Shown here: piece by piece, positions 1 to 6,360 of the stretch
Position numbering within the stretch: the first letter of the stretch is position 1
Layout: each line of letters starts with the position of its first letter
NCBI GenBank assembly: GCA_030639495.1
Contig: DAOWCP010000108.1
Span: 1-6,706, forward strand
Reading direction: 5' to 3'
From: JAGLTN01 sp023135255
GTDB lineage: Bacteria > Planctomycetota > Phycisphaerae > Sedimentisphaerales > Anaerobacaceae
DNA length: 6,706 nucleotides
Notes under the pieces: generated by a model
Databases searched by the model: none
What the model saw: the letters and a program-made list of their open reading frames with translations, nothing else
What the model was told of the DNA's origin: nothing
Program-made: the position numbers and the translations under genes

Positions 1-1
1 T

Positions 2-139
2 GTCCATGAACTGGAAACGATAGGTGAGGCTGTAAAAATCGAAAAGCTGGATCTGAAAACCGCTGACATCGCTGACAACTTAAGACTTTCGCTTTTGATA
101 AGTAAAGTAGTCGCAAAAACACCGGAAACAAAAGACTGA
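2..139 (+). CDS. 3' end of a probable PilO/GspM-like secretion or pilus assembly protein (partial)
   Basis: The frame is open from the window edge to a TGA at 137-139, giving the last 45 residues; the start lies outside the window. The tail contains the stretch LDLKTADIADNLRLSLLISK, an alternating hydrophobic pattern like the final beta-strands of the ferredoxin-like periplasmic domain of PilO/GspM-type proteins. The stop is one base before the ATG of the GspC/PilP-like gene, so the two are probably translationally coupled. The order (this gene, a GspC/PilP-like gene, then a secretin) matches pilO-pilP-pilQ or a gspM-gspC-gspD arrangement. The reading frame is seen directly. The family assignment rests mostly on gene order plus weak pattern similarity, and another bitopic assembly protein is possible. 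Confidence 0.5.
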   Translation, partial: VHELETIGEAVKIEKLDLKTADIADNLRLSLLISKVVAKTPETKD

Positions 140-140
140 T

Positions 141-647
141 ATGCTGAAAAAAATAATGCAAAAAATAATTAATCGCTTCGGCATGTTATATACCATTGAG
201 CTGGGATTAGGGGGCGGGTTTTTGATAGCGATGGTAATATTCACTTTGCAAATGGCGGTGCCGACAAAACAGGTATTCTTTGAATCGCAGGCATCTGATG
301 CTATACAGCCAATATCTGCTGGAAGTTTGCCTGATGATTCTCAAAAAAACCATATTAACCTGCGTGAAACACTGCAGCTGATAAAACCTGGGTTATTCAA
401 AGCAGCTTCGGGTCTTAACGACAAACCGATGGCTGATAAAACAATTGAAAGGATCAGATCACAGCTAAAGCTGCAATGTATTATGCAGATGGATGGAAAA
501 GCAGCTGCTTATATAAACATTAAAAATACGGGGCTGAAAAAATGCACTGTCGGTGAGAAAGTCTGTGATCTGTTTACCGTGATAAGTATAAACGAAAAAT
601 GTGTTGAAATATCAATTATCGATCACAGGGTAAAATTATACCCTTAA
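141..647 (+). CDS. GspC/PilP-like inner-membrane protein of a type II secretion or type IV pilus system
   Basis: This 168-residue protein has a short basic N-terminus (MLKKIMQKIINR), one membrane segment at about residues 16-39, a polar linker, and a small C-terminal domain at about residues 107-167. That domain has the strand pattern of the homology region shared by GspC and PilP (SQLKLQCI, AAYINIK, CTVGEKV, FTVISI, CVEISII, RVKLYP). In known systems this domain sits in the periplasm and binds the N0 domain of the secretin, which here is the next gene. At 168 residues it lacks the PDZ or coiled-coil part of classical GspC and is close to PilP in size. Unlike PilP it has a membrane anchor and no lipobox. 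Four cysteines (113, 135, 142, 154) lie in the small domain, which is unusual. The start follows the upstream stop by one base; the Shine-Dalgarno is weak, consistent with coupling. Its last two codons and stop lie inside repeat copy A. Confidence 0.72.
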   Translation: MLKKIMQKIINRFGMLYTIELGLGGGFLIAMVIFTLQMAVPTKQVFFESQASDAIQPISAGSLPDDSQKNHINLRETLQLIKPGLFKAASGLNDKPMADKTIERIRSQLKLQCIMQMDGKAAAYINIKNTGLKKCTVGEKVCDLFTVISINEKCVEISIIDHRVKLYP

Positions 648-738
648 GGGTAGTAAATGTCCGCGAATAAATCCGTAACTTGTTATTTTTAAGTTATTTA
701 ACCGCGGATAAACGGAAAAATTTAATTGAGATCAGTAT
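639..738 (+). repeat. 100-bp intergenic direct repeat, copy A
   Basis: Aligned by eye without gaps to 6261-6360, 91 of 100 bases match; similarity stops sharply on both sides. The left edge is a perfect 14-bp palindrome, TACCCTTAAGGGTA (639-652), which contains the TAA stop of the GspC/PilP-like gene. The interior has nested complementary segments: TCCGCG (660-665) with CGCGGA (703-708), TAACTT (676-681) with AAGTTA (691-696), and TCCGT (672-676) with ACGGA (712-716). It also holds an imperfect internal direct repeat, CCGCGAATAAATCCG and CCGCGGATAAACGG. Near the right end, TATAAG (736-741) could be a -10 element for the secretin gene, but no good -35 box lies upstream. It could be a mobile or REP-like intergenic element, or a structured RNA leader; the sequence does not decide. 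Confidence 0.85.
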
Positions 739-759
739 AAGTCTGTAAAAGAGGATGCT

Positions 760-3291
760 ATGTTAAAAATAATGAACAAAAAAAGCCTTATAACATATTT
801 GGGATGCTTTCTTGTTATCAGCCTGGTTGCTGTTGGTAATGAAAAAACAATCGATGGCTTTGACCCATTCGGCAATGAGCTTGTTGACAGTGAATCAGAA
901 ATTTCTCAACAGAAGCCCGAGGCTGGGCCTGTGATACCGCAGGTACAATTCAACAATAATGACATATCAATGGCATTTCAAATCATCAGCGATGCCACAG
1001 GATGGAGTATATTCCCCACCGATACGGTCAGCAGAGCTAAAATAAGCTTATGGGCTAAAAATGTCACCGCTGGCAAACTGCTCGATACGATTGTCACCAA
1101 CGCGGGGTTTATTTATCATCGCAAAGGTAAAGTTATCAGCGTTATGACATACGAGGAATATATGCAAAATTTTGGTTTGGCAAAAAAGGTGTTCTCACTA
1201 AAATTTGCAAAAGCAGCTTCAATCGAAACAGCTATTAAGCCTTTTCTGTCTAAACTTTCAAAAAGTGTGATCTATAAAGAAACAAATTCAATTATCCTTT
1301 ATGAAAGCAGCGGAAACCTGAAATTCATTGAAGAAATAATAACTACACTCGACAGCCCTGCTGAGGATACCGCTATAGAAGTAATAGCGCTTAAGTACGC
1401 GAACAGCGTAGAGCTGGCGAACGTTTTACAGCTAATATTTTCAGAAAAAATTCAGCAAAATCAAAACACAAAAAAGATCAGCGGTAAAACGAGTTCAAAA
1501 AACATATCAGTAGAAAGCTCAACTGCTGTTTATCCTGTTGAACAAACTAATCAGCTTGTGATCGTTGCCACCGGGGAAAAATTCGAGGAAATTAAAGCGA
1601 TAATAGATAAGGTAGATATCTTCGATGACAATGTGCTGCTGGAAGTGATAGACCTCGATTATGCAGATTGTGAGGAAATCGCTGTGACCCTTCAACAACT
1701 CTTTGGCACAAATGAAAAGAATGACAGCAGCAAAAACATTTTGGCATTAAACAGTTCCCGCCTGGAATCATCTGCTGATAAAACACAAAACATCGCAGGA
1801 AACGCAACACTAAGTCCTCAATCTCAGGTGCAGGTTTATCCGATAGCAAGGACAAATCAGCTCATCATCCAGGCAGTTCGCTGTGATGCTGAAAGGATAG
1901 AAGCTCTTATAAAAAAGCTCGATAAATATATTGAGCCTATAACCAAAAATTATCAATTCATCTATGTCGATGCCTCGGAGATATTTTCAGGCTTACAGCG
2001 AATTGTCGGCCTATCAGGGCAAAGCAATGACAATAACCGATCCCGCAAAGGTGACGGAAGTACGAACGGGGTAAATCGAAGCGGCATAACGCTGGTTGAA
2101 AAAACGAACTCCATCCTGCTGACCGGGCCTCCTGCGATCCATAGAATAATGACATCCATAGTCGAAAGCATTGACAAACCAGGCTCTTATGAAGCAGGTA
2201 TGATAAAAATATATAAGCTTGAAAACGCTGACGTCGACGAAGTCGCTAAAATAATATCAGAGCTTATACAAAGCGCCGACAGCAAAAACGAAAAAGAAAA
2301 GACTACCCATGCGAAATTCGCAGGGAAAACTTCACCTTCGCCGAACAGCAGCAGTAATACAGAAATGGCAGAAACCGAAGAATTCGTTCCCAAGATCGAA
2401 GCAAGGGTCTCTGTCAGCAAATCAACCAATTCGATCGTCGTTCAGGCAACCGCCCGGCAACACCGTGAACTTGAAAAACTCATCAGCCAACTCGACAAAC
2501 GCAGAAAGCAGGTTCTTATTGAAGCGATGATCGTGGAAATATCCCAAAGCGATGACTTGAATCTCGGCGTAGAGTTAAGCAGTGCGTCAGGTGATGCATC
2601 GATTTTCAGCAGCTTTGGTTTGTCCACCGGTCTAAATACAAAATCAGGCACAAGAGATATCACTGTAAGCCCGGGCGGAACCGCTTCTATTTTAAGCCCC
2701 GGCAGTATTCAATTGATAATACAGGCTCTGAAATCCGATGGCAAAGCGAGAATAAGTTCATCTCCGCAGATACTCGTAAACGACAATGCGGTCGGCTTTA
2801 TTAACAGCATCGCAGAAGAACCAACCATGCAAACGAACCAGGGTGAAACGACCACAACAACATCGTTTGCAGGATTTGTAGAAGCAGGGACACAATTTGC
2901 CATCACTCCGCACATCAGTGAAAATGATTACCTTCGGGTGGAATACCAGATCACCCTTAACTCTTTCGGCGCAAAGCCTACCGACCCATCAATCCCACCA
3001 CCAAGAAATACAAGCAGCATACAAAGTGAAGCAACTGTTCCTAATGGCTATACTATTGTCGTTGGCGGGTTGCAGACTTCGGATGAAATTGGAAACGTGG
3101 ATAAGATCCCCCTGCTTGGTGACCTTCCCATTGTAGGCTGGGCATTTAAAAAAACTGTTAAAGAAAAGCAATACAAAACTACTTATCTGTTCATTACGCC
3201 AATCATAATGGAAAGTGACAACTTCAATGATCTGAAAGAAATAAGCGATAAAAAAATGGAGGAAATCCAGCAGGATGAACAAAAAGAATAA
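760..3291 (+). CDS. Secretin, GspD-type outer-membrane channel with five N1-like modules
   Basis: This 843-residue protein would form the multimeric outer-membrane channel of a type II secretion or type IV pilus system. It begins with a signal-peptide-like segment (NKKSLITYLGCFLVISLVAV, residues 6-25). An N0 domain follows at about 61-136. Five N1-type modules lie at about 141-198, 205-287, 292-388, 395-473 and 480-579, each ending in a strand like TNQLVIVA or TNSIVVQA and a helix ending in LD, VD or ID. The secretin pore domain spans about 584-815 and starts KQVLIEAMIVEIS. It carries the signatures SSPQILVNDNA, VPNGYTIVVGGL and KIPLLGDLPIVGWAF. A charged tail (820-843) ends the protein. GspD usually has three N1-type domains after N0, so this one is long. 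GAGGA at 751-755 gives a good ribosome site for the ATG at 760; ATG 772 is a less likely start. GspD is favoured over PilQ because no AMIN domain is seen. Confidence 0.93.
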   Translation: MLKIMNKKSLITYLGCFLVISLVAVGNEKTIDGFDPFGNELVDSESEISQQKPEAGPVIPQVQFNNNDISMAFQIISDATGWSIFPTDTVSRAKISLWAKNVTAGKLLDTIVTNAGFIYHRKGKVISVMTYEEYMQNFGLAKKVFSLKFAKAASIETAIKPFLSKLSKSVIYKETNSIILYESSGNLKFIEEIITTLDSPAEDTAIEVIALKYANSVELANVLQLIFSEKIQQNQNTKKISGKTSSKNISVESSTAVYPVEQTNQLVIVATGEKFEEIKAIIDKVDIFDDNVLLEVIDLDYADCEEIAVTLQQLFGTNEKNDSSKNILALNSSRLESSADKTQNIAGNATLSPQSQVQVYPIARTNQLIIQAVRCDAERIEALIKKLDKYIEPITKNYQFIYVDASEIFSGLQRIVGLSGQSNDNNRSRKGDGSTNGVNRSGITLVEKTNSILLTGPPAIHRIMTSIVESIDKPGSYEAGMIKIYKLENADVDEVAKIISELIQSADSKNEKEKTTHAKFAGKTSPSPNSSSNTEMAETEEFVPKIEARVSVSKSTNSIVVQATARQHRELEKLISQLDKRRKQVLIEAMIVEISQSDDLNLGVELSSASGDASIFSSFGLSTGLNTKSGTRDITVSPGGTASILSPGSIQLIIQALKSDGKARISSSPQILVNDNAVGFINSIAEEPTMQTNQGETTTTTSFAGFVEAGTQFAITPHISENDYLRVEYQITLNSFGAKPTDPSIPPPRNTSSIQSEATVPNGYTIVVGGLQTSDEIGNVDKIPLLGDLPIVGWAFKKTVKEKQYKTTYLFITPIIMESDNFNDLKEISDKKMEEIQQDEQKE
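1180..2496 (+). repeat. Five tandem N1-type protein modules within the secretin
   Basis: The coding region holds five diverged copies of one fold, at about 1180-1353, 1372-1620, 1633-1923, 1942-2178 and 2197-2496. Each has a first strand (such as VIALKYANS, EVIDLDYAD or KIYKLENAD), a helix, a second strand built on T-N-x-[LI]-[IV] and a closing helix. Modules 2 to 5 carry a polar Ser/Asn/Lys/Thr-rich insertion between the first helix and second strand, at about residues 230-254, 318-354, 418-440 and 506-543; module 1 is compact. Modules 2 and 3 look most alike (VYPVEQTNQLVIVA and VYPIARTNQLIIQA), suggesting a later duplication. Module edges were set by eye and may be off by several residues. 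Confidence 0.75.
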
Positions 3292-4042
3292 CCATCGTGA
3301 CATTAGAGAAGGCCTTGAAGATTCATCTATCAGGGTACTGACCGCTATACCGGTATTTAACGAATGCCGATATGTCAGCCAGATAGTTTCCGCGGTTAAG
3401 CAATTCTCAGATGAGATTCTGGTTATAGATGACGGCAGCACTGACGGAAGCCAAATATGGATAAGCAATTGCCCTTTCATAAGAAAAATAATTCATTCTG
3501 ACAACCAAGGCTATGGCCAAAGCATTATCGACGCCATCGATTACGCACAAAAAAACGAATTTCACTGGCTGATTACAATAGACTGCGACCACCAGCATCA
3601 GCCCGAATGTTTGCCCCGATTCTACGATGAAATTAAAAAAGACAGCTGCGATATAATCAGCGGATCAAGATATTTAGCCCCTGAAAACAAGGGGACACTT
3701 ACCCCGCCGAGAGATCGTATCACAATAAACAAAAGGATAACTTCTTTACTGAATTGCTGGTTCAACCTGAATATTACTGACGCTTTTTGCGGCTTTAAGG
3801 CATATAAAGTGGCTTCTCTGACAAGCCTTGATCTTACCGAAAAAGGCTACGCGATGCCTTTACAATTCTGGATACAATCTGCCAGAGAAAAACTTGAAAT
3901 AACAGAGATCAAAGTGCCCCTGATATACCACGATGAGGAAAGAAACTTTGCAGGTGAACTCGAAGACCCGAGATGCAGGATGAATTATTACATGCAGACA
4001 ATAATGCAGGAGCTTGATGGCTATGAAAATAAAAACACTTGA
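3275..4042 (+). CDS. Family 2 glycosyltransferase (GT-A fold, DPM1-like), soluble
   Basis: This 255-residue protein has the GT2 landmarks in order: an N-terminal nucleotide-sugar-binding strand with IPVFNE (25-30), ILVIDDGSTDGS (48-59), the glycine turn NQGYGQ (77-82), and DCD (103-105) as the metal-binding DxD within IDCDHQHQPE. SGSRY (129-133) and DAFCGFKAYK (169-178) follow; DAFCGFKAYK is typical of dolichyl-phosphate-mannose-synthase-like and undecaprenyl-phosphate sugar transferases. No membrane segments follow the catalytic domain, so it is probably cytosolic or membrane-peripheral. Its start overlaps the secretin end by 17 bp, with GGAGG at 3258-3262 upstream, and its end overlaps the BshC-like gene. 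The GT2 family is clear, but donor and acceptor are unknown. It is not BshA, which belongs to the unrelated GT4 (GT-B) family. Confidence 0.88.
   Translation: MNKKNNHRDIREGLEDSSIRVLTAIPVFNECRYVSQIVSAVKQFSDEILVIDDGSTDGSQIWISNCPFIRKIIHSDNQGYGQSIIDAIDYAQKNEFHWLITIDCDHQHQPECLPRFYDEIKKDSCDIISGSRYLAPENKGTLTPPRDRITINKRITSLLNCWFNLNITDAFCGFKAYKVASLTSLDLTEKGYAMPLQFWIQSAREKLEITEIKVPLIYHDEERNFAGELEDPRCRMNYYMQTIMQELDGYENKNT
4008..4012 (+). promoter_or_regulatory. Ribosome binding site that helps choose the BshC-like start
   Basis: AGGAG lies inside the end of the glycosyltransferase gene. Downstream are three in-frame candidate starts: TTG at 4014 (one base away, too close), ATG at 4017 (four bases) and ATG at 4023 (ten bases). 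The spacing favours 4023, with 4017 still possible. Confidence 0.5.
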
Positions 4043-5573
4043 ACAATTAGAAATACCATCTGAAAAAAACGCTATCTTCGTAAGTCCGAAATATTCCAGC
4101 TGGCGAGAGATGCTTGACTATAATCTGGCAACAGGTTCCGATTCACAAGATAAATCAACCGCCCGCAGCCAGCTATTGAATATCGCTCGCGTATATACAT
4201 CTCAACTGCTGCCTGGTTTTTACAATCAACCAAAAACCGCAAATATAATCGTCACTGGACATCAGCCGATCTGGCACCATCCGGGAATATTAGCTAAAAA
4301 TATTATAGCAAGCAAATTTGCCAAGCAATCCAAAGGCTTGTGCATTCAGCTTGTAGTAGACCATGACATTGGCGACAGTGATATGGTTTTGCCTTTTTCA
4401 AACCATGATAAAACGCTGGATTTTATAAAAGTACCTGTTGAAAAAAATCAGCGGAAGATACCTTTCGAACTCAGAAGCAAACCTGACTTAAAAATGATAA
4501 ACGATCTCATCGGCTCTATCGCCAAAAATTGTCCTGAAAATTTTTGCTGCCAATTATGGTCCGAACATTTGAAAAAACATCCACAAATAAGTTTCGCACT
4601 TAAAAATGCAGGTGACGTTATTACGTCTCTGCAGGCAGTTCTGAATAAAGCATTGGGCATTGAAATGCTCTATTTACCCACATCGCTGATGTCTGAGAAC
4701 GATAGTTTCTTTAAGTTTGCAGGGGCGATAATAAAAAACTATGAAAAATTCACTGATATTTACAATGACGCTGTTTCAAAAAACACCACACACAGCAATT
4801 GCAAATTTTTAAACGTTGATAGTTCGGGGAAGACAGCACTTCCATTTTGGCTTGTGACGGTTTCGGGATTAAGAACCTGCATGTATGCAAAAACAGGCTC
4901 TTCCACGATCACAATCTCGACTATGAGCAGAGAGCTTGGCGCAATTGACTTGGCTGGTAATAAAATCCAGCAATTAAAAAATATCCTGAGCAAACATCAA
5001 TTATCTTTAAGACCAAAAGCTGTCACGATGATGCTTTTTGTGAGGCTGTTCTTGTCTGATCTTTTTATTCATGGCACAGGGGGAGGCTCATATAAAAAAA
5101 TAACCAACTTTATTCTGGACAACTATTACAATCTGAAAAAAACAGATGCCGCAATTGCAACCGCCACCGCTTGGCTACCATTATTGAAAGAGTCCCCTCT
5201 GCAGTGTGATATAAAAACTTTAAACCAAAATATTCGCAAAATCTACCATAGCCCGGAAAAATACATCGATAAAACACTGCTGGAAGATGACAGTATAAAA
5301 AAAGCTATCGAAATAAAAAAGAATATGATCCGCCAGGCCTGCGACCTGAACAAATCCGCACAACAAAAACAAGACGCCTGGAAAAATATTAATAAGATCA
5401 ATAAAAGGCTCATAAAGTATGCTCAGCCTTCTATAAAAAAGTTCGAAGAGAAGATTCAACTTGCTAAGCAATTTCAGCATACCACAGAAGTTCTGAATTA
5501 TCGTCAATTCTTCTTCGGCCTATTTTCCGAAAGCTTCCTGAAAGATTTCTCAAAGCCTGAAACGGAAATATGA
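4023..5573 (+). CDS. bshC: Divergent BshC-like protein (putative bacillithiol cysteine-adding enzyme)
   Basis: From ATG 4023 this is a 516-residue protein, near the roughly 540 usual for BshC, the last enzyme of bacillithiol synthesis, which joins cysteine to GlcN-malate in the cytoplasm. Visible blocks are IIVTGHQPIWHHPGILAKN (75-93), matching the BshC position for a TGQQP-type nucleotide-binding loop; VVDHDIGDSD (111-120), where BshC has a conserved acidic segment; and LRPKAV (329-334) followed by DLFIHGTGGGSY (346-357), replacing the usual LRPxxxD and GGPGE region. A lysine-rich coiled coil (about 423-487) and a short C-terminal segment match the BshC layout. It sits 20 bp before a BshB1-type deacetylase, which supports the call. 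The HGTGGGSY block and GHQP loop differ enough from canonical BshC that a related ligase acting on another sugar-thiol precursor is possible. Confidence 0.68.
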   Translation: MKIKTLEQLEIPSEKNAIFVSPKYSSWREMLDYNLATGSDSQDKSTARSQLLNIARVYTSQLLPGFYNQPKTANIIVTGHQPIWHHPGILAKNIIASKFAKQSKGLCIQLVVDHDIGDSDMVLPFSNHDKTLDFIKVPVEKNQRKIPFELRSKPDLKMINDLIGSIAKNCPENFCCQLWSEHLKKHPQISFALKNAGDVITSLQAVLNKALGIEMLYLPTSLMSENDSFFKFAGAIIKNYEKFTDIYNDAVSKNTTHSNCKFLNVDSSGKTALPFWLVTVSGLRTCMYAKTGSSTITISTMSRELGAIDLAGNKIQQLKNILSKHQLSLRPKAVTMMLFVRLFLSDLFIHGTGGGSYKKITNFILDNYYNLKKTDAAIATATAWLPLLKESPLQCDIKTLNQNIRKIYHSPEKYIDKTLLEDDSIKKAIEIKKNMIRQACDLNKSAQQKQDAWKNINKINKRLIKYAQPSIKKFEEKIQLAKQFQHTTEVLNYRQFFFGLFSESFLKDFSKPETEI

Positions 5574-5593
5574 CCTGTTAAAGGAAATATAAA

Positions 5594-6292
5594 ATGCAAA
5601 ACGTTTTGATAATAGCACCTCACCCTGACGACGCTGAACTGGCAATGGCGGGGACAATAGCAAAGATGACAGGCTCAGGTCTAAATGTCACTATCATAGA
5701 CCTGACAGATGGCGAGCCAACGCCTTTCGGTTCAAGACAGATCAGAAAAGAAGAAGCCGCTCGTGCAACTAAAATACTCCAGGTAAAAAAACGCAGCTGT
5801 TTGAACCTGCCAAACCGATATCTTTACCCTACGCTTAAAAACAGAAAAAAAGTTGCGGAGGCAATAAGAATTTTTCAGCCTGATATTTTGTTTGGTCCTA
5901 CTGAGCCGGATTGGCACCCGGATCACATTGCGGCTGTGAAATTAATCGATGGTGCGAGATTTGAGGCAAAGCTATGCAAAACCAGATTGGCGGGTAAGCC
6001 TCACTGGACTGCAAAACGCTTCGGCTATTACAGTCCACATCGCTTTGACTATCCGGTGCCGAGCTTTATCGTAGACATCACAGACTACTGGGACGTGAAA
6101 ACAGAATCCATAAAAGCGTATCAAAGCCAGATAAAAAATCATCCGCCAAACACAATATCCATCATTGAAAAAACTGAAATAGTATGCAGGTATTTTGGTC
6201 AGTCTATCGGCGTAAAATTCGGCGAACCATTTTTCAGCTATCAGCCTCTCTCCGAGAATCTACCCTTCAGGGTAGTAAATGCTCGCGAATAA
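5594..6292 (+). CDS. bshB1: BshB1-type zinc deacetylase (LmbE/PIG-L family)
   Basis: This 232-residue protein matches the length of LmbE-family N-acetylglucosamine deacetylases. In bacillithiol synthesis BshB removes the acetyl group from GlcNAc-malate in the cytoplasm. The zinc site is complete: His10 and Asp13 in APHPDDAEL and His111 in WHPDH, with Asp12 as the expected general base. DLTDGEPTPFGS (36-47), where BshB1 usually has DLTxGExGTRGS, plus VDITDYWDVK (160-169) and AYQSQI (175-180), separate it from sugar-nucleotide or mycothiol relatives and favour BshB1. AAGGA at 5581-5585 is well spaced from the ATG, and the BshC-like stop is 20 bp upstream. The last ten residues (PFRVVNARE and the leucine before them) are encoded within repeat copy B, so the native C-terminus was probably replaced or extended. 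Confidence 0.9.
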   Translation: MQNVLIIAPHPDDAELAMAGTIAKMTGSGLNVTIIDLTDGEPTPFGSRQIRKEEAARATKILQVKKRSCLNLPNRYLYPTLKNRKKVAEAIRIFQPDILFGPTEPDWHPDHIAAVKLIDGARFEAKLCKTRLAGKPHWTAKRFGYYSPHRFDYPVPSFIVDITDYWDVKTESIKAYQSQIKNHPPNTISIIEKTEIVCRYFGQSIGVKFGEPFFSYQPLSENLPFRVVNARE

Positions 6293-6360
6293 ATCCGTAA
6301 CTTGTTATTTTTGAATTATTTACCCGCGGATAAACGGAAAAATTCAATTGGAATCAGTAT
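6261..6360 (+). repeat. 100-bp intergenic direct repeat, copy B
   Basis: Same orientation as the copy at 639-738, with 91 of 100 positions identical and no gaps. The left palindrome has one change (TACCCTTCAGGGTA, 6261-6274), leaving 6-bp arms around TC. The central TAACTT/AAGTTA pairing is weakened to TAACTT/GAATTA, and the outer CGCG/CGCG pairing is kept. The first 32 bases are in-frame coding sequence for the end of the deacetylase, with the stop TAA at 6290-6292. A TATAAA at 6360-6365 straddles the right edge. The copy ends the operon, in the position where a terminator would be expected, but no GC-rich stem followed by a T-tract is present. Confidence 0.85.

Noticed and set aside
627..644. 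AGGGTA/TACCCT hairpin with a 6-base loop at the end of the GspC/PilP-like gene as a terminator
   Set aside because: There is no T-tract after it, the left arm is coding sequence outside the repeat, and it is not present at copy B.
639..738. CRISPR repeat or tRNA/rRNA interpretation of the intergenic repeat
   Set aside because: Only two copies 5.6 kb apart with genes between them, no regular spacers, and no cloverleaf or rRNA-like sequence.
805..807. Cys16 in the secretin N-terminus as a lipoprotein lipobox
   Set aside because: The residues before it (TYLG) do not fit a lipobox, and the cysteine is in the first half of the hydrophobic stretch, so an ordinary signal peptide is more likely.
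2989..3480. 163-codon open frame on the - strand
   Set aside because: It lies opposite the well-supported secretin end and glycosyltransferase start, has no recognisable domain, and shows the composition expected of an antisense shadow.
4014..4016. TTG as the start of the BshC-like gene
   Set aside because: It is one base from the AGGAG ribosome site, and two in-frame ATG codons at 4017 and 4023 are better placed.
3275..4042. Glycosyltransferase as BshA
   Set aside because: DDGS and DxD motifs and length place it in GT2 with a GT-A fold; BshA is a longer GT4 enzyme with a GT-B fold.
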